Shown here: piece after piece, positions 1-9,900 of the stretch | Position numbering within the stretch: position 1 is the stretch's first letter | Layout of the letters: each line of letters begins with the position of its first letter | From: Mesostigma viride | Taxonomy: Eukaryota > Streptophyta > Mesostigmatophyceae > Mesostigmatales > Mesostigmataceae | Reading direction: 5' to 3' | Assembly: GCA_009746045.1 (NCBI GenBank) | Contig: RPFO01000129.1 | Location: forward strand, 1-26,130 | Length of the DNA: 26,130 bases | Program-made: the position numbers and the translations under genes | Notes under the pieces: generated by a model | Told to the model about the DNA's origin: nothing | Seen by the model: the letters and a program-made list of their open reading frames with translations, nothing else | Database searches by the model: none

Positions 1-4
1 AAAT

Positions 5-25
5 GTTAGCATTTGTCATGCTAAC
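5..25. other. Terminal hairpin at the tip of the left arm
   Basis: A perfect 8-bp inverted repeat, GTTAGCAT (5-12) and ATGCTAAC (18-25), encloses a 5-nt loop. It lies four bases from the outer edge of the arm and is mirrored at about 19954-19974. Such subterminal dyads could be transposase-binding or foldback-priming sites; that role is inference. Confidence 0.6.
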
Positions 26-74
26 CAGAGCAGCTAGCCACAGGTTGGCTGGATAAAAAGTCAGCTTATTTTCT

Positions 75-106
75 CTTTATATACTGCGTGTGTGGTCCTC
101 CACGTG
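75..106 (-). promoter_or_regulatory. Outward-facing promoter-like motifs in the left arm
   Basis: Read on the minus strand, a G-box core CACGTG (101-106) is followed 17 bp downstream by a TATA element TATATAAAG (83 down to 75). Transcription would leave the element to the left. The same arrangement is present in the right arm. The motifs are seen; promoter activity is inference. Confidence 0.4.
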
Positions 107-194
107 TCCGGCTTGTTGGGCATTTTGGAAGAGGGTTTATAATGTGTTGTTGGGTGGAACAACTTGGTTGTTGGCACAAAATCACACATTATTA

Positions 195-274
195 GCCTGA
201 GATAGGCATGACATATGCTGCTCAGGCGTGTCGTCCTACCAGCCTTGTTGTTAAGGGTAGACTCACAAGGCTGG
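195..274. other. Two further small inverted repeats in the outer unique segment
   Basis: GCCTGAG (195-201) pairs with CTCAGGC (221-227), and CCAGCCTTG (239-247) pairs with CAAGGCTGG (266-274). Both are perfect. They are mirrored in the right arm at about 19705-19784. They add to the terminal hairpin, so the outer ~290 bp of each arm holds several local dyads. Confidence 0.55.
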
Positions 275-298
275 CTGTGCCGATGGAGGGGTGGGCGT

Positions 299-1060
299 GC
301 TAGCCCCCCCCACACCCACGCATGCATGCTAGCCCACCCCCACACCCACGCATGCATGCTAGCCCCGGCCCCGGCCCCCCACACCCACGCATGCATGCTA
401 GCCCCCCCACACCCACGCATGCATGCTAGCCCACACTCACACCCACGCATGCATGCTAGCCCACCCCCACACCCACGCATGCATGCTAGCCCCCCACACA
501 CCCACGCATGCATGCCAGCCCCCCACACACCCACGCATGCATGACCGCCCCCCCACACCCACGCATGCATGCTAGCCCACCCCCACACCCACGCATGCAT
601 GCTAGCCCCCCACACACCCACGCATGGATGCCAGCCCCCACACACACCCACGCATGCATGACAGCCCCCCCACACCCACGCATGCATGCTAGCCCCCCAC
701 ACACACCCACGCATGCATGCCAGCCCCCATACACACCCACGCATGCATGCCAGCCCCCCCCACACTTACGCATGCATGCTAGCCCCCACACACACCCACG
801 CATGCATGCCAGCCCCCCCCCACACCCACGCATGCATGCCAGCCCCCCCCACACTTACGCATGCATGCTAGCCCCCCACACACACCCACGCATGCATGCC
901 AGCCCCCCCCCACACCCACGCATGCAGGCTAGCCCAACCCCACACCCACGCATGCATGCCAGCCCACCCCCACACCCACACGTGCATGCCAGCCCACCCC
1001 CACACCCACGCATGCATGCCAGCCCACCCCCACACCCACGCGTGCATGCCAGCCCACCCC
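299..1060 (-). repeat. C-rich/G-rich minisatellite, left arm
   Basis: About 27 tandem units of roughly 25-30 bp share the core CCCACGCATGCATGCTAGCC followed by a variable C-rich/CA-rich spacer. The C-rich strand is on top here and the G-rich strand below. GCATGCATGCGTGTGTG-like alternating purine-pyrimidine stretches could adopt Z-DNA, and the G-rich strand has repeated GGG/GGGGG runs that could form G-quadruplexes. All six frames are long open reading frames only because the units lack stop codons. They translate to monotonous His/Pro/Met or Gly/Cys/Trp repeats and are not convincing genes. Confidence 0.92.
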
Positions 1061-1335
1061 TAGCTTGAGCGTGCTTGTAAAGTTTTTGCATGGTTTATTA
1101 AAATGAGTGGAATATGTATTTATTGCATTAAATGTTAATTTTATTGATCATGAATGAAAATGGTCAACATTGCCGAAGTGCCCCTAAATTGCTCAATATT
1201 GTGTGCTCAAGAATTCAATGAGGATTGTCATCATGGAAACCCGCACAAATTCACGATTCCGGGCATGCATGTGAAAGTATCAAGAACAATTTTCAATTAA
1301 GAATGGTATCTCATTGTTCCATGAATCAATATGAC
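1061..1335. other. Inner unique segment of the left arm, no gene seen
   Basis: This is 275 bp of AT-rich unique sequence between the two tandem arrays, matched without gaps by 18636-18910. It contains AATGAGGATT immediately followed by GTCATCATGG (1217-1236), which looks like a satellite unit lacking its middle 19 bases. It also contains AATAAA on the minus strand near 1145. No coding potential is apparent. Confidence 0.7.
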
Positions 1336-2373
1336 TCCATGTACGTAGACAAGCCATGATGACCCCATGGGAGCCTAAATCCTCATCATTAAATACATAA
1401 ATGCCACCCATGTACGTAGACGGGCCATGATGACACCAATGGAGCCTGAATCCTCATCATTAATTACATAAATGCCAACCATGTACATAGACAAGCCATG
1501 ATGACACCATGGGAGCCTGAATCCTCATCATTAAATACATAAATGCCAACCATGTACGTAGGCCAGCCATGATGACACTATGGGAGCCTGAATCCTCATC
1601 ATTAATTTCATACATGCCAACAACACGTAGACGGGCCATAATGACACCACGGGAGCCTGAATCCTCATCATTTATTTTATGAGACATCCATGTACGTAGG
1701 CCAGCCATGATGACACCATGGGAGCCTGAATCCTCCACATTTTTTTTCTGAGACATCCATGTACGTAGGCCAGCCATGATGACACCATGGGAGCCTGAAT
1801 CCTCATCATTAAATACATACATGCCATCCATGTACGTAGACAGGCCATGATGACACCATGGGAGCCTGAATCCTCATCATTAATTACATAAATGCCAACC
1901 ATGTACGTAGACGGGCCATGATGACACCATGGGAGCCTGAATCCTCATCATTTTTTTTATGAGACATCCATGTACGTAGGCCAGCCATGATGACACCATG
2001 GGAGCCTGAATCCTCGTCATTTTTTTTTCTTTGACATCCATATACGTAGACGGGCCATGATGACACCATGGGAGCCTGAATCCTCATCATTAATTACATA
2101 CATGCCATCCATGTACGTAGACGGGCCATGATGACACCATGGGAGCCTGAATCCTCATCATTTACTATTCCTTGACATCCATGTACGTAGGCCAGCCATG
2201 GAGACATTATGGGAGCCTGAATCCTCCTCGTTAATTACATAAATGCCAACCATGTACGTAGACAAGCCATGATGACACCATGGGAGCCTGAATCCTCATC
2301 ATTTACTATTCCTTGACATCCATGTACGTAGACGGGCCATGATGACACCATGGGAGCCTGAATCCTCATCATT
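1336..2373 (-). repeat. 69-71 bp satellite, minus-oriented block
   Basis: Fifteen units read as the reverse complement of the main array. The outer eight belong to the inverted repeat. The inner seven (about 1883-2373) have no collinear partner at the right end. Three of them (1884-2090) instead match plus-oriented units at 3319-3525. Unit 13 carries private changes (GGAGACATTAT near 2211 and CCTCCTCGTT near 2224). Confidence 0.93.
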
Positions 2374-2417
2374 AATTACATGGATGGCATTTATGTATTT
2401 AATGATGAGGATTCAGG
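2357..2417. repeat. Strand-switch dyad of the satellite
   Basis: CCTGAATCCTCATCATT (2357-2373) faces its exact reverse complement (2401-2417) across a 27-nt spacer (2374-2400). The complementarity continues outward to about 30 bp per arm before unit variants differ. All satellite units to the left are minus-oriented and all units to the right plus-oriented, so this is the single point of inversion in the array. Confidence 0.9.
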
Positions 2418-3949
2418 CTCCCATGGTGTCTCCATGGCTGGCCTACGTACATGGATGTCAAGGAATAGTAAATGATGAGGATTCAGGCTCCCATGGTGTC
2501 ATCATGGCCTGTCTACGTACATGGATGGCATGTATGTAATTAATGATGAGGATTCAGGCTCCCATGGTGTCATCATGGCTTGTCTACGTACATGGTTGGC
2601 ATTTATGTAATTAATGAGGAGGATTCAGGCTCCCATGGTGTCATCATGGCTTGTCTACGTACATGGTTGGCATTTATGTAATTAATGATGAGGATTCAGG
2701 CTCCCATGGTGTCTCCATGGCTGGCCTACGTACATGGATGTCAAGGAATAGTAAATGAGGAGGATTCAGGCTCCCATGGTGTCATCATGGCCCGTGTACG
2801 TACATGGATGGCATGTATGTAATTAATGAGGAGGATTCAGGCTCCCATGGTGTCATCATGGCTGGCCTACGTACATGGATGTCAAAGAAAAAGAAATGAT
2901 GAGGATTCAGGCTCCCATGGTGTCATCATGGCTGGCCTACGTACATGGATGTCTCATAAAATAAATGATGAGGATTCAGGCTCCCATGGTGTCATCATGG
3001 CTTGTCTACCTACATTGTTGGCATGTATGTAATTAATGATGAGGATTCAGGCTCCCATGGTGTCTCCATGGCTGGCCTACGTACATGAATGGCATTTATG
3101 TAATTAATGATGAGGATTCAGGCTCCCATGGGGTCATCATGGCTTGTCTACGTACATGGTTGGCATTTATGTAATTAACGAGGAGGATTCAGGCTCCCAT
3201 GGTGTCTCCATGGCTGGCCTACGTACATGGATGTCAAGGAATAGTAAATGATGAGGATTCAGGCTCCCATGGTGTCATCATGGCCCGTGTACGTACATGG
3301 ATGGCATGTATGTAATTAATGATGAGGATTCAGGCTCCCATGGTGTCATCATGGCCCGTCTACGTACATGGATGTCAAAGAAAAAAAAATGATGAGGATT
3401 CAGGCTCCCATGGTGTCATCATGGCTGGCCTACGTACATGGATGTTTCATAAAAAAAATGATGAGGATTCAGGCTCCCATGGTGTCATCATGGCCCGTCT
3501 ACGTACATGGTTGGCATTTATGTAATTAATGAAGAGGATTCAGGCTCCCATGGTGTCATCATGGCCCGTCTACGTACATGGATGTCAAGGAATAGTAAAT
3601 GATGAGGATTCAGGCTCCCATGGGGTCATCATGGCTTGTCTACGTACATGGTTGGCATTTATGTAATTAACGAGGAGGATTCAGGCTCCATTGGTGTCAT
3701 CATGGCTGGCCTACGTACATGGATGTCAAGGAATAGTAAATGATGAGGATTCAGGCTCCCATGGTGTCATCATGGCTTGTCTACGTACATGGTTGGCATT
3801 TATGTAATTAATGAGGAGGATTCAGGCTCCCATGGTGTCTCCATGGCTGGCCTACGTACATGGATGGCATTTATGTATTTAATGATGAGGATTCAGGCTC
3901 CCATGGTGTCATCATGGCTTGTCTACCTACATGGTTGGCATTTATGTAA

Positions 3950-3987
3950 CCTGAATCCTCTCATTAAGAAAATGAAGAGGATTCAGG
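3950..3987. repeat. Mini-inversion hairpin inside the array (first copy)
   Basis: CCTGAATCCTC (3950-3960) in reverse orientation is followed 16 nt later by GAGGATTCAGG (3977-3987), giving a short hairpin. A fragment of a minus-oriented unit is therefore embedded in the plus array. It recurs at 7723-7760 and 13255-13292. Confidence 0.85.
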
Positions 3988-4324
3988 CTCCATTGGTGTC
4001 ATCATGGCTGGCCTACGTACATGGATGTCAAGGAATAGTAAATGATGAGGATTCAGGCTCCCATGGTGTCATCATGGCCCGTCTACGTACATGGATGTCA
4101 AGGAATAGTAAATGATGAGGATTCAGGCTCCCATGGGGTCATCATGGCTTGTCTACGTACATGGTTGGCATTTATGTAATTAACGAGGAGGATTCAGGCT
4201 CCATTGGTGTCATCATGGCTGGCCTACGTACATGGATGTCAAGGAATAGTAAATGATGAGGATTCAGGCTCCCATGGTGTCATCATGGCTTGTCTACGTA
4301 CATGGTTGGCATTTATGTAATTAA

Positions 4325-5960
4325 TGAGGAGGATTCAGGCTCCCATGGTGTCATCATGGCCCGTCTACGTACATGGATGGCATTTATGTAATTAATGATG
4401 AGGATTCAGGCTCCCATGGGGTCATCATGGCTTGTCTACGTACATGGTTGGCATTTATGTAATTAATGAGGAGGATTCAGGCTCCCATGGTGTCTCCATG
4501 GCTGGCCTACGTACATGGATGTCAAGGAATAGTAAATGATGAGGATTCAGGCTCCCATGGTGTCATCATGGCCTGTCTACGTACATGGATGGCATGTATG
4601 TAATTAATGATGAGGATTCAGGCTCCCATGGTGTCATCATGGCTTGTCTACGTACATGGATGGCATGTATGTAATTAATGATGAGGATTCAGGCTCCATT
4701 GGTGTCATCATGGCTGGCCTACGTATGTACATGGATGTCAAAGAAAAAAAAAATGATGAGGATTCAGGCTCCCATGGTGTCATCATTGCCCGTGTATGTA
4801 CATGGTTGGCATTTATGTAATTAATGATGAGGATTCAGGCTCCATTGGTGTCATCATTGCCCGTGTATGTACATGGTTGGCATTTATGTATGTAATTAAT
4901 GATGAGGATTCAGGCTCCATTGGTGTCATCATGGCTGGCCTACGTATGTACATGGATGTCAAAGAAAAAAAAATGATGAGGATTCAGGCTCCCATGGTGT
5001 CATCATGGCCCGTCTACGTACATGGATGTCAAGGAATAGTAAATGATGAGGATTCAGGCTCCCATGGTGTCAGATGTCATGGCCTGTCTACGTACATGGA
5101 TGGCATGTATGTAATTAATGATGAGAATTCAGGCTCCATTGGTGTCATCATGGCTGGCCTACGTATGTACATGGATGTCAAAGAAAAAAAAATGATGAGG
5201 ATTCAGGCTCCCATGGTGTCATCATGGCCCGTCTACGTACATGGATGTCAAGGAATAGTAAATGATGAGGATTCAGGCTCCCATGGTGTCATCATGGCCT
5301 GTCTACGTACATGGATGGCATGTATGTATTTAATGATGAGGATTCAGGCTCCCATGGTGTCATCATGGCTGGCCTACGTACATGGATGTCTCAGAAAAAA
5401 AATGATGAGGATTCAGGCTCCCATGGTGTCATCATGGCTGGCCTACGTACATGGATGTCAAAGAAAAAAAAATGATGAGGATTCAGGCTCCCGTGGTGTC
5501 ATTATGGCCCGTCTACGTGTTGTTGGCATGTATGAAATTAATGATGAGGATTCAGGCTCCCATAGTGTCATCATGGCTGGCCTACGTACATGGTTGGCAT
5601 TTATGTAATTAATGATGAGGATTCAGGCTCCCATGGTGTCATCATTGCCCGTGTATGTACATGGTTGGCATTTATGTAATTAATGATGAGGATTCAGGCT
5701 CCATTGGTGTCATCATGGCCCGTCTACGTACATGGACCGTGGCATTTATGTATTTAATGATGAGGATTCAGGCTCCCATGGGGTCATTGATGATCATGGC
5801 ATTTATGTATGTAATTAATGATGAGGATTCAGGCTCCATTGGTGTCATCATGGCTGGCCTACGTATGTACATGGATGTCAAAGAAAAAAAATGATGAGGA
5901 TTCAGGCTCCCATGGTGTCATCATGGCCCGTCTACGTACATGGATGTCAAGGAATAGTAA
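4325..5960 (+). repeat. Truncated copy 1 of the higher-order repeat
   Basis: This block carries the diagnostic GTATGTACATGG, TATGTATGTAATT, GTCAGATGTC and GACCGTGGCATTTATG variants in the same order as 10844-12479 (offset 6519) and 16383-18017 (offset 12058). It continues (5960-6240) into a segment resembling the inner part of the right inverted-repeat arm. Confidence 0.8.
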
Positions 5961-6947
5961 ATGATGAGGATTCAGGCTCCCATGGTGTCAGATGTCATGG
6001 CCTGTCTACGTACATGGATGGCATGTATGTATTAATGATGAGGATTCAGGCTCCCATGGTGTCATCATGGCTGGCCTACGTACATGGATGTCTCAGAAAA
6101 AAAATGATGAGGATTCAGGCTCCCATGGTGTCATCATGGCTGGCCTACGTACATGGATGTCAAAGAAAAAAAATGATCAGGATTCAGGCTCCCGTGGTGT
6201 CATTATGGCCCGTCTACGTGTTGTTGGCATGTATGAAATTAATGAGGAGGATTCAGGCTCCCATGGTGTCATCATGGCCCGTCTACTTACATGGATGGCA
6301 TTTATGTAATTAATGATGAGGATTCAGGCTCCCATGGGGTCATCATGGCTTGTCTACGTACATGGTTGGCATTTATGTAATTAATGAGGAGGATTCAGGC
6401 TCCCATGGTGTCTCCATGGCTGGCCTACGTACATGGATGTCAAGGAATAGTAAATGATGAGGATTCAGGCTCCCGTGGTGTCATCATGGCCCGTCTACGT
6501 ACATGGATGGCATTTATGTAATTAATGATGAGGATTCAGGCTCCCATGGGGTCATCATGGCTTGTCTACGTACATGGTTGGCATTTATGTAATTAATGAG
6601 GAGGATTCAGGCTCCCATGGTGTCTCCATGGCTGGCCTACGTACATGGATGTCAAGGAATAGTAAATGATGAGGATTCAGGCTCCCATGGTGTCATCATG
6701 GCCTGTCTACGTACATGGATGGCATGTATGTAATTAATGATGAGGATTCAGGCTCCCATGGTGTCATCATGGCTTGTCTACGTACATGGTTGGCATTTAT
6801 GTAATTAATGAGGAGGATTCAGGCTCCCATGGTGTCATCATGGCTTGTCTACGTACATGGTTGGCATTTATGTAATTAATGATGAGGATTCAGGCTCCCA
6901 TGGTGTCTCCATGGCTGGCCTACGTACATGGATGTCAAGGAATAGTA

Positions 6948-9900
6948 AATGAGGAGGATTCAGGCTCCCATGGTGTCATCATGGCCCGTGTACGTACATG
7001 GATGGCATGTATGTAATTAATGAGGAGGATTCAGGCTCCCATGGTGTCATCATGGCTGGCCTACGTACATGGATGTCAAAGAAAAAGAAATGATGAGGAT
7101 TCAGGCTCCCATGGTGTCATCATGGCTGGCCTACGTACATGGATGTCTCATAAAATAAATGATGAGGATTCAGGCTCCCATGGTGTCATCATGGCTTGTC
7201 TACCTACATTGTTGGCATGTATGTAATTAATGATGAGGATTCAGGCTCCCATGGTGTCTCCATGGCTGGCCTACGTACATGAATGGCATTTATGTAATTA
7301 ATGATGAGGATTCAGGCTCCCATGGTGTCATCATGGCCCGTCTACGTACATGGATGGCATTTATGTAATTAATGATGAGGATTCAGGCTCCCATGGTGTC
7401 ATCATGGCTTGTCTACGTACATGGTTGGCATTTATGTAATTAATGAGGAGGATTCAGGCTCCCATGGTGTCATCATGGCCCGTCTACTTACATGGATGGC
7501 ATTTATGTAATTAATGATGAGGATTCAGGCTCCCATGGGGTCATCATGGCTTGTCTACGTACATGGTTGGCATTTATGTAATTAATGAGGAGGATTCAGG
7601 CTCCCATGGTGTCTCCATGGCTGGCCTACGTACATGGATGTCAAGGAATAGTAAATGATGAGGATTCAGGCTCCCATGGTGTCATCATGGCTTGTCTACC
7701 TACATGGTTGGCATTTATGTAACCTGAATCCTCTCATTAAGAAAATGAAGAGGATTCAGGCTCCATTGGTGTCATCATGGCTGGCCTACGTACATGGATG
7801 TCAAGGAATAGTAAATGATGAGGATTCAGGCTCCCATGGTGTCATCATGGCCCGTCTACGTACATGGATGTCAAGGAATAGTAAATGATGAGGATTCAGG
7901 CTCCCATGGGGTCATCATGGCTTGTCTACGTACATGGTTGGCATTTATGTAATTAACGAGGAGGATTCAGGCTCCATTGGTGTCATCATGGCTGGCCTAC
8001 GTACATGGATGTCAAGGAATAGTAAATGATGAGGATTCAGGCTCCCATGGTGTCATCATGGCTTGTCTACGTACATGGTTGGCATTTATGTAATTAATGA
8101 GGAGGATTCAGGCTCCCATGGTGTCTCCATGGCTGGCCTACGTACATGGATGTCAAGGAATAGTAAATGATGAGGATTCAGGCTCCCATGGTGTCATCAT
8201 GGCCTGTCTACGTACATGGATGGCATGTATGTAATTAATGATGAGGATTCAGGCTCCCATGGTGTCATCATGGCTTGTCTACGTACATGGTTGGCATTTA
8301 TGTAATTAATGAGGAGGATTCAGGCTCCCATGGTGTCATCATGGCTTGTCTACGTACATGGTTGGCATTTATGTAATTAATGATGAGGATTCAGGCTCCC
8401 ATGGTGTCTCCATGGCTGGCCTACGTACATGGATGTCAAGGAATAGTAAATGATAAGGATTCAGGCTCCCATGGTGTCATCATGGCCCGTCTACGTACAT
8501 GGATGGCATTTATGTAATTAATGATGAGGATTCAGGCTCCCATGGTGTCATCATGGCTTGTCTACGTACATGGTTGGCATTTATGTAATTAATGAGGAGG
8601 ATTCAGGCTCCCATGGTGTCTCCATGGCTGGCCTACGTACATGGATGTCAAGGAATAGTAAATGATGAGGATTCAGGCTCCCATGGTGTCATCATGGCCT
8701 GTCTACGTACATGGATGGCATGTATGTAATTAATGATGAGGATTCAGGCTCCCATGGTGTCATCATGGCTTGTCTACGTACATGGTTGGCATTTATGTAA
8801 TTAATGAGGAGGATTCAGGCTCCCATGGTGTCATCATGGCTTGTCTACGTACATGGTTGGCATTTATGTAATTAATGATGAGGATTCAGGCTCCCATGGT
8901 GTCTCCATGGCTGGCCTACGTACATGGATGTCAAGGAATAGTAAATGATGAGGATTCAGGCTCCCATGGTGTCATCATGGCCCGTGTACGTACATGGATG
9001 GCATGTATGTAATTAATGAGGAGGATTCAGGCTCCCATGGTGTCATCATGGCTGGCCTACGTACATGGATGTCAAAGAAAAAGAAATGATGAGGATTCAG
9101 GCTCCCATGGTGTCATCATGGCTGGCCTACGTACATGGATGTCTCATAAAATAAATGATGAGGATTCAGGCTCCCATGGTGTCATCATGGCTTGTCTACG
9201 TACATGTTGGCATGTATGTAATTAATGATGAGGATTCAGGCTCCCATGGTGTCTCCATGGCTGGCCTACGTACATGAATGGCATTTATGTAATTAATGAT
9301 GAGGATTCAGGCTCCCATGGTGTCATCATGGCCCGTCTACGTACATGGATGGCATTTATGTAATTAATGATGAGGATTCAGGCTCCCATGGTGTCATCAT
9401 GGCTTGTCTACGTACATGGTTGGCATTTATGTAATTAATGAGGAGGATTCAGGCTCCCATGGTGTCATCATGGCCCGTCTACGTACATGGATGGCATTTA
9501 TGTAATTAATGATGAGGATTCAGGCTCCCATGGGTCATCATGGCTTGTCTACGTACATGGTTGGCATTTATGTAATTAATGAGGAGGATTCAGGCTCCCA
9601 TGGTGTCTCCATGGCTGGCCTACGTACATGGATGTCAAGGAATAGTAAATGATGAGGATTCAGGCTCCCATGGTGTCATCATGGCCCGTCTACGTACATG
9701 GATGGCATTTATGTAATTAATGATGAGGATTCAGGCTCCCATGGGTCATCATGGCTTGTCTACGTACATGGTTGGCATTTATGTAATTAATGAGGAGGAT
9801 TCAGGCTCCCATGGTGTCTCCATGGCTGGCCTACGTACATGGATGTCAAGGAATAGTAAATGATGAGGATTCAGGCTCCCATGGTGTCATCATGGCCTGT

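Larger units (their letters stand above)
1..1882 (+). repeat. Left arm of the long inverted repeat
   Basis: This arm is layered: outer unique DNA (1-298), C-rich minisatellite (299-1060), inner unique DNA (1061-1335) and the first eight satellite units (1336-1882). Even private variants are mirrored in the right arm, for example the GCCCCGGCCCCGG insertion at 362-374, the GGATG variant near 626 and the CCTCCACAT unit variant near 1733. The two arms are therefore a recent copy of one another or are being homogenised by gene conversion. Homology stops at ~1882, where this side continues with AATTACATA and the other with the GAATAGTA tail. Because the match starts at the first base of the window, the true arm may extend further left. 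Confidence 0.93.

Noticed and set aside
299-1060. Telomere or subtelomere array
   Set aside because: The units are 25-30 bp with GCATGCATGC cores and contain no TTTAGGG- or TTAGGG-type telomere motif. They lie inside an inverted repeat with unique DNA on both sides.
61-1091. Many overlapping reading frames rich in His-Pro-Met or Gly-Cys-Trp repeats in the minisatellite (also 18880-19656)
   Set aside because: These are stop-free translations of a short tandem repeat in several frames on both strands; repeat composition explains them fully.
4796-5608. 270-codon open reading frame found identically at 4796, 11315 and 16854
   Set aside because: It is translated satellite DNA; the three copies exist because of the higher-order duplication. 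The same peptide phrases appear in all frames and no independent start, splice or codon-bias signal is visible.
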